Below, one piece after another: positions 42,077 through 51,121 of a stretch of DNA of 64,000 bases (the stretch's first letter is position 1; each line of letters begins with the position of its first letter). The DNA is taken from NCBI GenBank assembly GCA_949878435.1, contig CATLAK010000007.1, positions 56,981 through 120,980 of the forward strand, given 5' to 3'. The notes under the pieces were generated by a model that was not told where the DNA came from, did no database searches, and saw only the letters and a list, made by a program, of their open reading frames with translations. The stretch is from an uncultured Lachnospiraceae bacterium (GTDB taxonomy: Bacteria; Bacillota; Clostridia; Lachnospirales; Lachnospiraceae). A program made the position numbers and the translations under genes.

Positions 42077-44347
42077 TTATAAAATCGGGTTTTCTGCCTT
42101 TGCTTTCAGGCAGGCATATCTTCTGTCTATTTCCTCCTGCATCTCCTTTACGATTTCTGCATAGGCTTCCTTTTGCAGGTGCTTTGTCCTCCCCATCATG
42201 GACAGCCAGTCTGTCACCGGTATTTTCTTTCCAGATGCTTCGGGGTCATAGTTTAAGACGGTCTTTCCCTGTTCCACCTCATAAAGCGGAAAATAACAGC
42301 AGTTCACTGCCGCCTCGATGACACGCCGCTCTGTGGCAGGCTTGTCGTTCCAGTTCAAAGGACAGGCAGACAGCGCTTTTAAATACGCCGTTCCTGTGGT
42401 CTTTGCATAGAAAGCTGCCTTTGCCGCCTTTTTGATAAAATCGATGGGATTGGACTCCACTGCCGTCGCCACATAAGGGATTCCCGTAGCTGCCATAATC
42501 TGGGGCATGTCTTTGTGAAAAAAGGTTTTTCCATATTGCTCTTTCCCAACATGGGAGGTAGCACTCCTAGCGCCTTTAGGGGTGGAATAAGAAAGCTGAT
42601 AGCCGGTATTCATATAGCCGCCGTTGTCATACTCAAATAAGATCAGGCGGTGTCCCCGCAGCGCCGTCCCTAACGCTGAACCCATACCGATATCCATGCC
42701 TCCGTCCCCGCTCACCATAATGAAAATAATGTCTCCCGGGGGAATTTCACCTTTTTTCTGCTTGCGGTAACAGATTTCCGCTATTCCGCTTAAGGTTGCC
42801 GCCCCGTTCTGGAACAGATTATGGAGGAATGGCACCTTAAAGCTTGTGCGCGGATATGCGGTAGTCACAATCATCCCGCAGCCGGTCTGGAACAGCAAAA
42901 CCACAGGCTCCTCGATTGCTCGAAGAAGCAGGTTCACATTGACCGGTATGCCGCAGCCCGGGCAGGCTCCGTGTCCCGGCGCAAGGCGCTTAGGAATCGC
43001 TGCAGTGGCATTGATGCTGCCTCCGCTTACTTCCACTTTGCCGTTTTCCGCCTTTTTTGTCTGCGTGGCTCCAATCTGTGTTCTCTCCCTGGTCAGCGGC
43101 GCGAAAAAGGAATCGTTTTCTATCGCAGGCATAACGCCGGTAAGACCTTCCGTCAACTGCTCTCCCTCATCTTCTCCCATTGTCACACCGTAATACTCAA
43201 ACTCCGGCATATCAGGATTTTCAGCCCATTCGATCATCCTGACGGCGTCCTCCACAAAGAAATCTTTCCCTCCAAGTCCATACACCAGACTTTTTATATT
43301 GACCTTGCTGCCGGATTTCTGCATTGCCGCCCGGACCTCCAGAGAGAGATTTCCTCCGCCTGCCCCATAGCTGTCCTGCCTGTCTGCCACAAGCAGATTA
43401 TCAGCATTTTTACAAAATGAAGCTATCTCTTTGTCCGGAAAAGGACGCAGCGTGTGGATGGTCACTGCTCCAACTTTCTTTCCCTTCCCGCGCAGCTGGT
43501 CGATTGCCTCAAGCGCCGTATCATAGGAAGATCCCAGCAAAAAGAGAATCGTCTCCGCATCCTCGCAGCGGTATCCTTCCACCTTTTGATATCTCCGCCC
43601 TGACAATTCTTCAAACTCTTTAAAAATCTCCGGCAGTATCCTGTCCGCTCTCTTCATTGCCAGATGCAGCTGATATCGGTTGTTGATCAGATCCGGTTCA
43701 TTCATATAGGAACCAACGGTAATCGGATGCTCCAGATCAAGAAAGGGATATACCTCCGCCTTAGGACCTATGAACTCCCGCACCGTCTGATCCTGTTCAA
43801 AGCGCATGCAGCGCCTTTTCTGATGGCTGGTAAAAAAGCCGTCATAAGCCACCACCACCGGCAGTCTTACCCCTTCCGCCAGTTTCAATGCCATCAGATT
43901 AAAGTCATACACCTCCTGCACGGAGTGGGCAAAAAGAATGGGCCATCCCGCATTGAGCATAAACATGATATCGCTGTGGTCGCCTTTAATCGACAGCGGT
44001 CCCGACACCGTCCTGCAGACCACATTCATGACCATAGGATATCTGGTCCCTGACTGCACAGGGAACTGTTCTATCGCATACAGCAGACCATTGGCACTGG
44101 TGGCATTAATGACCCTGCCGCCGCCCACTGCCGCTCCATAGCAGATTCCCGCAGCACTGTGCTCTCCCTCTGCTGCGATCATCATCAGGTCCGTCTCACC
44201 GTTCGCCCGCATGATATCCAGATTTTCTGCAATCTGAGTGGAAGGCGTGATGGGATAATATCCCATCAAATCATATCCAATCTGTCTAATGGCAATAGCG
44301 GCTATTTCATTTCCGCTGGCATACTCTGTAATCTGCTTTTCCATCAC
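42077..44347 (-). CDS. 2-oxoacid:ferredoxin oxidoreductase, fused alpha and beta subunits (VorBA-like)
   Basis: 756 residues. Residues about 1-400 are the alpha (pyrimidine plus transketolase-C) part: IGYDLMGYYPITPSTQIAENL, ISLSVNAGWPILFAHSVQEVYDF-type region and LRPFPDKEIASF. Residues about 450-756 are the beta part with the TPP motif GDGGMDIGMGSALGTALRGH, preceded by PGHGACPGCGIPVN. Normally these are separate genes. The upstream gene supplies gamma and delta (ATGA overlap), so the complex is encoded by two ORFs. It would convert a 2-oxoacid (branched-chain keto acids most likely, pyruvate or 2-oxoglutarate possible) to acyl-CoA with reduced ferredoxin. Confidence 0.87.
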   Translation of the reverse strand: MMEKQITEYASGNEIAAIAIRQIGYDLMGYYPITPSTQIAENLDIMRANGETDLMMIAAEGEHSAAGICYGAAVGGGRVINATSANGLLYAIEQFPVQSGTRYPMVMNVVCRTVSGPLSIKGDHSDIMFMLNAGWPILFAHSVQEVYDFNLMALKLAEGVRLPVVVAYDGFFTSHQKRRCMRFEQDQTVREFIGPKAEVYPFLDLEHPITVGSYMNEPDLINNRYQLHLAMKRADRILPEIFKEFEELSGRRYQKVEGYRCEDAETILFLLGSSYDTALEAIDQLRGKGKKVGAVTIHTLRPFPDKEIASFCKNADNLLVADRQDSYGAGGGNLSLEVRAAMQKSGSKVNIKSLVYGLGGKDFFVEDAVRMIEWAENPDMPEFEYYGVTMGEDEGEQLTEGLTGVMPAIENDSFFAPLTRERTQIGATQTKKAENGKVEVSGGSINATAAIPKRLAPGHGACPGCGIPVNVNLLLRAIEEPVVLLFQTGCGMIVTTAYPRTSFKVPFLHNLFQNGAATLSGIAEICYRKQKKGEIPPGDIIFIMVSGDGGMDIGMGSALGTALRGHRLILFEYDNGGYMNTGYQLSYSTPKGARSATSHVGKEQYGKTFFHKDMPQIMAATGIPYVATAVESNPIDFIKKAAKAAFYAKTTGTAYLKALSACPLNWNDKPATERRVIEAAVNCCYFPLYEVEQGKTVLNYDPEASGKKIPVTDWLSMMGRTKHLQKEAYAEIVKEMQEEIDRRYACLKAKAENPIL

Positions 44348-45447
44348 ACTTCCCCTCCTTCCATTCTTTTCTCTGTCAAATAGGATTCCGAAGTGATATA
44401 ACCATCAGGTCCTGTCTTGACATAATTATCCGGCATGCGCACCAAATCCTGATTGGGAAGAAAATATTCTTTATCGGGATGTTCTGCTTCCAGTCCCTGG
44501 ACTAATGCATTTACCGGGCATACATCCACACACCGCAGGCATCCCTTGCAATGATAATAATCTAATCCCTTATTCACCATCATTTCCCTGCCTTTATATT
44601 CCCCCTTTGCAAACTGAAAAACCATATCCGGGCAGGTAGAATCACATAACCCGCAGTTGATACATCGCTCTTTTATAAAAAGAGGAATATACCCCTGCCT
44701 GGAAGGTGAAAGATCCGCCGTCACAGTACTGCCATATCTGGGATTGATGCCCCCTATAGGCGCGTTGGCATACCCCCACTCTCTTTTGGAAGGCTTTCTG
44801 TCCTGATTTATGCCCTCCTCACGCATCATCCTATCTGCTGTATTTGCTTCCGCAAGCCGCAGTTCCTCATACCCCCGTCTGATTCCTTCCAGATTTCCTT
44901 TTAATGCATCCGGATATTTCTTTCCAAGAGTATCTGCACAGATTTTGTTCACGTCTTCGAGATCAGTAAGTCCCATGACTTTTGCAACTGCCCCCAGCAT
45001 TACCATATTGATTCTTGAATGAGTCTCCATGGCAATCTTCTGCGCATTGACAACATAACAATTTTTTACCCTGACCGGTATCTTTCCTTCAAACTTCTCC
45101 TGCCCGCCTTCCAGACTGATAATGACCTGTGTATTTTCATGACATCCCTCCCACGCGCCGCCGTCCCAAAGAAGCGCCTGATGGAAGACCACCAGCAGAT
45201 CGGGTTGTATAATCGGAGAATGTATTCTGATTTCCTTGTCCTTTTTGCAATAACGGATAAACCCTTTTACAGGTGTACCTGTCTTCTCTGAACCATAACT
45301 GGAAAAACTGGTACTGTTCAAATCAAGATACTTCATCCCAAGTTCACCCAGCATCTTCCCGCATAAATTGGCGCCAAGACCGCCAATACTCTCTAATCTG
45401 ATCTCAAAATACCCGCTTGCCGTCTCCGGCAGACTGATTTTTCCCAT
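44344..45447 (-). CDS. 2-oxoacid:ferredoxin oxidoreductase, fused gamma and ferredoxin subunits
   Basis: About 367 residues. The first ~180 are the gamma subunit: FEIRLESIGGLGANLCGKMLGELGMKY, EKTGTPVKGFIRY, and ETHSRINMVMLGAVAKVMGL. Residues about 260-340 are a two-cluster ferredoxin (delta): CINCGLCDSTCPD and CKGCLRCVDVCPVN, each with a CxxCxxCxxxCP pattern. ATG 45447 is chosen because GGAGG ends 6 bases before it. It overlaps the alpha-beta gene by 4 bases, so subunit synthesis is coupled. The ferredoxin part would pass electrons from the TPP site to soluble ferredoxin. Confidence 0.87.
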   Translation of the reverse strand: MGKISLPETASGYFEIRLESIGGLGANLCGKMLGELGMKYLDLNSTSFSSYGSEKTGTPVKGFIRYCKKDKEIRIHSPIIQPDLLVVFHQALLWDGGAWEGCHENTQVIISLEGGQEKFEGKIPVRVKNCYVVNAQKIAMETHSRINMVMLGAVAKVMGLTDLEDVNKICADTLGKKYPDALKGNLEGIRRGYEELRLAEANTADRMMREEGINQDRKPSKREWGYANAPIGGINPRYGSTVTADLSPSRQGYIPLFIKERCINCGLCDSTCPDMVFQFAKGEYKGREMMVNKGLDYYHCKGCLRCVDVCPVNALVQGLEAEHPDKEYFLPNQDLVRMPDNYVKTGPDGYITSESYLTEKRMEGGEV

Positions 45448-45473
45448 ACCGTTCCTCCATAGCATTATTTTGG

Positions 45474-45507
45474 AAGCAGCAGAAAGCCAAAAGCTGAACT
45501 GCTGCTT
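45474..45507 (-). promoter_or_regulatory. hairpin in 5' region of the oxidoreductase operon
   Basis: AAGCAGCAG (45474-45482) and CTGCTGCTT (45499-45507) pair perfectly around a 16-base loop, 27 bases upstream of the gamma-delta start. No U-tract follows. It may influence initiation or mRNA stability. Confidence 0.4.
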
Positions 45508-45693
45508 TTAAAATTCTAAAAACAGTATGCTTTATTTGAAAAAATATATACTACTATGGTAAAATGAATAGACAAATTTTGTTTTCTCGTAGACTATATT
45601 TTATAAGAAGTGAATTTTATGGAAGTGAAATTTTATCATCCAGCCTTTACTTGTTCAAGAATATATGCGGAGGATACATACGCTCCATTCTTC

Positions 45694-46689
45694 TTAATCT
45701 TGGGGATTTAGCTTGTAACCCTTATGATCTCTCTGCATATCCGATTTGGCTGACCGTTCCTTTTCCCATAAATCAATCTGCTGCTTCGCTTTCTCGTACT
45801 CTTCTACAGATGTTTCGAGCCCTTCGCATGCCTGCTGTAAACTGATATTAAAATTTTTCATTGCCGCCTCGACATTTCTGACCAGACACTTCCGGAGACC
45901 TTGTTCAACTCCCTGATCACGTCCCTGTTCGAGTCCCCGCGCAATTCCGTACTCCATTCCGCGCTCTATTCCCTGTTTCAATCCGATTTCAAGGATATTC
46001 ATCTTCACTGCCTCCCATTCTTCTGATTGTTTTACTTCTCCCACGATTCTGTCCAAATCCAGAATCCTTGCATCCTTTATAATGATTTCCTTATTTTCGA
46101 GCGTTGTGTTCTTCATGTACTGCAGCAGACTGACTAATTCGGGTCTGCCGTTCTTGCTGGTCATATTGAGGAAAATTTTACTCGTACCATCCCCCAGCGG
46201 CAAGCCTGCAATCTCATCACATTTTTCTCTGAATGTGTACATTGCCAGATCCCTTCCGAAGATATCTTCCTGCGTAATAAAAATAATTGCTGTAGACGGA
46301 AGGTTCTTATATCGGGTTTCCTTGCCGGATTTTAAAATCGGCGTGTCAATCATCCCCTGATAAAACCTGGAACGTTTGCGTACATCATCACTGCTTGTTT
46401 CATTCTGCATTTCCATATCAAATTGCCTGTCGCGCACATCCAGTGCCCATGCATCTAAACGTATTGCTCTCTTGCCAGATTTGTTTAGGACCACCTGCTC
46501 TGCCTTGACTTCTTTAAGTTTTAAATCAGGCTCATCTAAAATAATACTCAGCACATCCTCATAAGCCTGCTTCACCTTCATGACAGACATAAACAGTGCG
46601 AAGTCGCTTAGATTAAGCTGATAGTCCTCAGGCATCACCGCTGGTACATCACTGGACACTTCTACATTTACTTTTGTTTTCTTCTGCAT
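45694..46689 (-). CDS. Rpn family recombination-promoting nuclease/putative transposase
   Basis: About 331 residues of the PD-(D/E)XK Rpn/YhgA-like family. The region KRAIRLDAWALDVRDRQFDMEMQN carries the catalytic Asp and E-x-Q, followed by RKRSRFYQGMID and LPSTAIIFITQEDIFGRDLAMYTF. The C-terminal part has the family's short G-rich repeats (GIERGMEYGIARGLEQG, then GRDQGVEQGLRK). ATG 46689 is preferred, with AGGAAAGG just upstream; 46690-46815 is not clearly coding. Rpn proteins are DNA endonucleases linked to RecA-independent recombination. A half copy of the long inverted repeat lies 225 bases upstream. Confidence 0.87.
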   Translation of the reverse strand: MQKKTKVNVEVSSDVPAVMPEDYQLNLSDFALFMSVMKVKQAYEDVLSIILDEPDLKLKEVKAEQVVLNKSGKRAIRLDAWALDVRDRQFDMEMQNETSSDDVRKRSRFYQGMIDTPILKSGKETRYKNLPSTAIIFITQEDIFGRDLAMYTFREKCDEIAGLPLGDGTSKIFLNMTSKNGRPELVSLLQYMKNTTLENKEIIIKDARILDLDRIVGEVKQSEEWEAVKMNILEIGLKQGIERGMEYGIARGLEQGRDQGVEQGLRKCLVRNVEAAMKNFNISLQQACEGLETSVEEYEKAKQQIDLWEKERSAKSDMQRDHKGYKLNPQD

Positions 46690-46913
46690 AGCCTTTCCTC
46701 TCTTTCTTGAGTTGGCAGAGAGGTCAGCTTCTTTCGCCGCCGCATCCTCCCCACAATTATTTAGTTGTAAGCAAGGAGTTTGGCAGAGATTACTCTGCAT
46801 AGACATGAATCCCATGAGAATTTAAGATTTGTTCTTTGCTTAATCCAATTCTATCACATTCTGTTTTTCATTACAAGATAAACTTTATTAAAATAATTTT
46901 AAAAAAATTTTAA

Positions 46914-46984
46914 TCCTAAATACATTCTGTTAGCGAAATACGATTTTGAGAAGAGACTTGAAACGATAGGTTATGCGCTCCCCT
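46914..46984. repeat. long inverted-repeat element, half copy (copy 3)
   Basis: Seventy bases from cctaaatacattctg to gcgctcccc match the right inner arm of copy 1 (28073-28143) with about four differences; the head and the other arm are missing. It shares the flank gatagg-tatgcgctcccc with copy 1 and not with copy 2. It lies in the 426-base gap between the Rpn gene and the gene ending at 47116; the rest of that gap holds only the terminator at 47010-47064 and AT-rich sequence. Confidence 0.85.
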
Positions 46985-47009
46985 CTTAACTTAACCGCCT
47001 GTAGATACT

Positions 47010-47064
47010 AAAAACCGCAAGGCAATACGCTTTTTACTTCTGGCGCATTGTCCTTGCGGTTTTT
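47010..47064. terminator. bidirectional hairpin terminator
   Basis: AAAAACCGCAAGGCAAT (47010-47026) pairs with ATTGTCCTTGCGGTTTTT (47047-47064) with one mismatch, and T-runs lie on both sides. On the minus strand it ends the gene stopping at 47116. Confidence 0.85.
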
Positions 47065-47115
47065 TACGTAATCTTTGGCAGATTACGATATATAAAAACA
47101 CATATCTTACAGCCC

Positions 47116-47859
47116 TCATCCTTTGGCGCTATATTTGCCTCCGCCAAGCAGTGCATCAAAGATATCGCTCCCATACTGATTATAGCTATAATTCCCTGCA
47201 TACTGGCTTCTGCCCAGCACTGCAAGATTCGTCTCTGCATTAGCAAGGATATTTTCTGCTCTTTTTGCGATATCGTCTGTAAAAGTTCCAGCTTTGCCTA
47301 AGACTTCCTTCATCTTAGGTGCATCTGCCGCTTTAAATGTTTCCTTGTTGATAGCCAGCGTCCCGTCGCTGTTTTGCGTAATTCCAAGCTCGCCGAGCTT
47401 TGATTTCGCATTCTGGAAATATCCCTTCATCTGCTTTGCATAAATTTCGTTGACGCTTCCGCCTTCTTCTGTCATTGCTTTCATGATTTTATTGTAATCT
47501 TCAATCAGACCGGATACTTGCGTCAGCATTTCGTCTTTATACTTCGCGGTTTCCTCTTCTGTGAGCTTTTCCCATTCCTTCTCTGACATATCTAAAAGGA
47601 CTTTTGCATGTGTCTTAAGACTTTCTGCTGCCTTTTTCATGGACGTATAATTTTCCTTTGACTTTGTGCCCGCCGCGCTCAATAATCCATTTTTCTTGTT
47701 TGCCTGCTTTTTGATTGCATTCGCAAGTGAATTGCTGTTATTGCCGGAACTGCCCTGTAAAATAGCGCTCATCCTAGTATTCTGGGTCCTTGCACGCGAC
47801 CTTGCCTGGCTTACCAGCCTGTTTTGTAAAATAAGTGGATTAATTCCGTTCCTTGCCAT
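47116..47859 (-). CDS. hypothetical helical protein linked to a LytTR two-component system
   Basis: 247 residues, not recognised. The N-terminus is basic and Gln/Ser/Asn-rich (LVSQARSRARTQNTRMS) and the middle is helical with predicted coiled-coil character (MKKAAESLKTHAKVLLDMSEKEWEKLTEEE). The C-terminus ends YSYNQYGSDIFDALLGGGKYSAKG. No signal peptide or membrane segment is seen. It overlaps the 3' end of the histidine kinase gene by 20 bases, so expression is coupled. The layout faintly recalls secreted or cap-like flagellar and T7SS proteins, but I cannot support a function. Confidence 0.6.
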   Translation of the reverse strand: MARNGINPLILQNRLVSQARSRARTQNTRMSAILQGSSGNNSNSLANAIKKQANKKNGLLSAAGTKSKENYTSMKKAAESLKTHAKVLLDMSEKEWEKLTEEETAKYKDEMLTQVSGLIEDYNKIMKAMTEEGGSVNEIYAKQMKGYFQNAKSKLGELGITQNSDGTLAINKETFKAADAPKMKEVLGKAGTFTDDIAKRAENILANAETNLAVLGRSQYAGNYSYNQYGSDIFDALLGGGKYSAKG

Positions 47860-49348
47860 TTGTTTTTGTCTCCTTTCCCTGAAGCATGATTTCCAGCAGA
47901 AATTCCCTGCCGTTACTTTCCCACCTCAGTGTACCAAAATATTTTTCTGCACAGCTTTGCATGTTTTTCATGCCCAAGCCGTGAATCTTGTCATCCTCTT
48001 TGCTCGTCGGAATCATACTGCCCGCCTTGGCTGGGTATAGACTTCCAGTAAACGCATTTCGGATCTCTATAAAAAACATGTTGCTTTTCACATAGGAAGC
48101 TAAATAAATAAAAGAAACTCTTTCTTTTTCTGCCGCCTCTATGGCATTATCCAGTCCGTTATTTAGAAGTATACTTATGTCAAAAGCGCTGATTCCCAAT
48201 TTCTCCGGGAAAATAAAACTGTTCTCAAACACAATCTGCTTCTGCGCCGCGTCTCGCATCTTCCGACTGATCACCACATCCGTAACCGGATTTCCGCTGC
48301 TGCACTTCATGTCAAGCGCTTCCATTGCCTCGCATAAACCGTCCAGATAACGGCGGACTTCCTTCTCATATTCCCCGGAAACACGCTTTTCCTGCCCAAT
48401 CAGAATCTCCAAATCAGCCAGATGATTCTTCATATCGTGCCGCATCCCTCTGATACCATCGTAAAGGTGCTCCACATCCTTCATATGTTCTTCCATATCA
48501 CTGATCCGGTTCTGGTAAACCTCCACCAGCATTTCCTTTTCACTGCTTTCCACCAGCTTTCTCAAAATTACTGAGCTTAAAATAATGGAAACCAGACAAA
48601 GCCCTGATATCAAGGGAATCAAAAGTTTAGTTTCAGGATATTCATCCATTACAAATTGAATCTGATTGCCACTGTAAGCATACAAAATGCTGCGAATAAA
48701 AATACATAGGCAAAACCCCATGACGCTGGGCACCAGCAAAAATAGTTCCTGGATGTTATTCCGCCTCCGCCCTATGCAGGACAGATTCTTGTACAACGTC
48801 TGAACTACCTTGTAACACAGTAAAAGAAATACTATCTGGTAGGACAGATTCCAAAACATCTGCACCACTTCAAAAATCTGTAAAAAATGGTTCAATATGA
48901 ACGTGTTCCCGTTTAATGCAATTGATGTCAAAACTGTTGATATAATCTCAAGCAAAACAACGAACAGGGCATGCAGTGTAAACAGTATAAGTTCATTTAC
49001 GGTATAAGCTGTAAATGCAAGGTAAAAAATGCTGCTCTTTTTACCGCTGTAAAAGCAAAAACAATATGCCAGCATCAGGAAAAGGCTTAAAAACAGCGGT
49101 ATGATGCTTGCTCTGCTGGCAAGCATGCCCTCCTCCTGACCGTAAAAAAATAGTTTAAACGGCGGCAGGTAACTGACTGCCAGATAATAGGCAGTGGAAA
49201 GTATGACAAACCCAGCTTTTACCTGCTTTTCGCGTCCTGCATACCGTTCCTTTACCGCGATCAGCCTGTGTACCAGACTGATCATGACCCACCTGCGCAG
49301 GAGCTGCTCTGCCAGATTTAATAAGAAATAAATAATCTCTTTCGGCAT
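47840..49348 (-). CDS. sensor histidine kinase with GHKL domain (AgrC-like)
   Basis: 502 residues. The first ~240 contain six or seven membrane helices. A linker follows, with the phospho-acceptor region YDGIRGMRHDMKNHLADLEILIG around residue 300, in which the His precedes D-M-K-N-H. The GHKL ATPase has ILLNNGLDNAIEAAEKE (N-box) and KEDDKIHGLGMKNM (G-box). This is the AgrC/NatK family, which senses peptides or cell-surface cues. It lies 8 bases after the LytTR response regulator. No AgrB or AgrD-like gene is seen nearby, so the ligand is unknown. The ribosome site is weak. Confidence 0.9.
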   Translation of the reverse strand: MPKEIIYFLLNLAEQLLRRWVMISLVHRLIAVKERYAGREKQVKAGFVILSTAYYLAVSYLPPFKLFFYGQEEGMLASRASIIPLFLSLFLMLAYCFCFYSGKKSSIFYLAFTAYTVNELILFTLHALFVVLLEIISTVLTSIALNGNTFILNHFLQIFEVVQMFWNLSYQIVFLLLCYKVVQTLYKNLSCIGRRRNNIQELFLLVPSVMGFCLCIFIRSILYAYSGNQIQFVMDEYPETKLLIPLISGLCLVSIILSSVILRKLVESSEKEMLVEVYQNRISDMEEHMKDVEHLYDGIRGMRHDMKNHLADLEILIGQEKRVSGEYEKEVRRYLDGLCEAMEALDMKCSSGNPVTDVVISRKMRDAAQKQIVFENSFIFPEKLGISAFDISILLNNGLDNAIEAAEKERVSFIYLASYVKSNMFFIEIRNAFTGSLYPAKAGSMIPTSKEDDKIHGLGMKNMQSCAEKYFGTLRWESNGREFLLEIMLQGKETKTNGKERN

Positions 49349-49356
49349 CCTGTAAA

Positions 49357-50055
49357 CTACTTTCTGCGTAAAAATTCCATATAAGCGGTAACAAAGGCAC
49401 TGTATTTCTGCTTTGCCATAAGGATCATCTCCCCATTCTTAAGCTGTATATTTCCGGTATCATAGCCCGATATAGCACCTAAATTCACAAGATACCCTCT
49501 GTGACAGCGAAAAAAGGAATCTCCCAGCATCGCCTCTAACTCGCTCATCTTCGCGTAATAGGAAATCTGTTCCTCCTTTAAATGAAGGACGACCTTTCTT
49601 GCATCATTTTCCGCATACAAGATACTTTCCCTTGGGATATTTCTGTAAATTCCTTTTACACGTATGACAAGGGGCTCTGACTGCTTAGACGGACGGCACT
49701 CTGCAATCGCCATATCGAGTACCTTGAAAAATTTGTCTTCATCTATAGGCTTTAACAGATATTGAAAAGCGTGCACGTCAAAAGCATCAAAAACATACTC
49801 TTTCAAGGCTGTCACGAACACAATCACCGCCTCAGACTCTTTTCGCAGGCGTCTTGCCATCTCCATCCCACTTATATCCTTTAAATCAATATCCAGGAAA
49901 AAAATATCAAAATTCTTTCCTTCTTTCAGTAATTCCTGCCCTTTTGAAAACACCTCTACCTGATATGCTTTGTCATCCCCCAGCTTTCTTTGAATCAGCT
50001 GTTTCAGATATTCTCCCATGGTCTTTTCATCATCGCAAACTGCAATCCGAAGCAT
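49357..50055 (-). CDS. LytTR family response regulator
   Basis: 232 residues: a receiver domain at about 1-118 (RIAVCDDEKTMGEYL, phospho-Asp in FDIFFLDIDLKDISG, Lys in QYLLKPID) and a LytTR DNA-binding domain at about 130-230 (IPRESILYAENDARKVVLHL, RCHRGYLVNLGAISGY). It pairs with the kinase directly downstream. LytTR regulators usually control cell-surface, secretion or quorum-sensing genes. The 190 bases upstream (50056-50245) contain no definite binding repeat that I can identify. Confidence 0.93.
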   Translation of the reverse strand: MLRIAVCDDEKTMGEYLKQLIQRKLGDDKAYQVEVFSKGQELLKEGKNFDIFFLDIDLKDISGMEMARRLRKESEAVIVFVTALKEYVFDAFDVHAFQYLLKPIDEDKFFKVLDMAIAECRPSKQSEPLVIRVKGIYRNIPRESILYAENDARKVVLHLKEEQISYYAKMSELEAMLGDSFFRCHRGYLVNLGAISGYDTGNIQLKNGEMILMAKQKYSAFVTAYMEFLRRK

Positions 50056-50245
50056 CTTAAAATCTTGTCCTTTCCCTCATCTGTAAAATAAGACCGCAGA
50101 CGCACTTTAAGGTTTCCTTTTGCCATGAACCTTATATATTTATATCGGTCATTTTATAAAAAGAAATATTTGTCTTGTAACGAAAAGCCTTTTTTTTGTC
50201 ATTAACACCGAGTCTTATGTCTCAACGCCTTTTCAGCCAAGGACT

Positions 50246-50941
50246 TTAATCGCCGACTTTCGGACCAAGACGCAAGAGCAGGCTGGCAAAATCAATGTTC
50301 TGTGCCAATCCCTTGGCATCCAAAAGACCGTCAAAATCCATTCTCCGTATGGCGGCTTCCGTAAAAACACGCTCCATGATCTTTTCTTTCTCATCGGCTT
50401 CCTGATAAAGCTTCATGTATTTTTTATGCCTTTTTATGCGCTTATCCCAAAAGCTTTCCTCATCTTCCTTCTCAAACAGCGCATTTCCTTTTCCGTTGCG
50501 AAAGCCCGTATACCAGCCTTCTCCATGATAGTCTTCCTTACTTGCGCCAAAATGATGCACAGCAAAACTCCCGCCGCAGACCTCCGCCCACGGATCATAA
50601 TAGGCAAAATCCTGCCGGAGCACATCCAGCACCCATTTCTCGTATTCGGGATCCTGCTGCATGGCTTTGAATCCTTCGTCCGATATATGGATGGAAACAG
50701 ACCGAAGCGCCTGTGACGGGTGCATGGGCAGCTGAGATATCCTGTTGTAAATATACTGCTTATACTCCGATAAGGTCATATCTTTGGTTGAAATAGCATT
50801 TACGCCGCCTTTCCCATCCATGGCGCCTACGACGTCCTTAAACCCCATAACGCCCTTGGTCTTCGTCCCGGCTACCTGGCTTTGCAGGTACCTATAATAG
50901 GTTTTGGTCATGCCGTTCATCAAAAACTGATTATCTCCCAT
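50246..50941 (-). CDS. hypothetical protein, Lachnospiraceae-type, near LytTR system
   Basis: About 231 residues, unrecognised. MGDNQFLMNGMTKTYYRYLQSQ, IRSLPMH-type and SVSIHISDEGFKAMQQDPEYEKWVLD segments suggest a soluble protein; Tyr/Trp/His are frequent in FAYYDPWAEVCGGSFAVHHFGASKED. The C-terminal third is charged and helical (FWDKRIKRHKKYMKLYQEADEKEK). AGGAGG lies 8 bases before ATG 50941; the frame continues to 51028 without a better start. It precedes the LytTR pair on the same strand with a 190-base gap. Confidence 0.6.
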   Translation of the reverse strand: MGDNQFLMNGMTKTYYRYLQSQVAGTKTKGVMGFKDVVGAMDGKGGVNAISTKDMTLSEYKQYIYNRISQLPMHPSQALRSVSIHISDEGFKAMQQDPEYEKWVLDVLRQDFAYYDPWAEVCGGSFAVHHFGASKEDYHGEGWYTGFRNGKGNALFEKEDEESFWDKRIKRHKKYMKLYQEADEKEKIMERVFTEAAIRRMDFDGLLDAKGLAQNIDFASLLLRLGPKVGD

Positions 50942-51121
50942 CTTCCGTTCCTCCTTTCCTAAGTTTAGAAAGCGGCAGATGCACGCGGCACCCTGACAAT
51001 AAGCAAAGCGCACCTCCAAAGATTTCAATCCTTTGAAAATGCGCTCTCCTTAGCTTTCTTCTGGTAAGTATATCGTTCTGTGAGAGAAAATGTTTTAGGG
51101 GAAAGATATAAAATCAATCAA

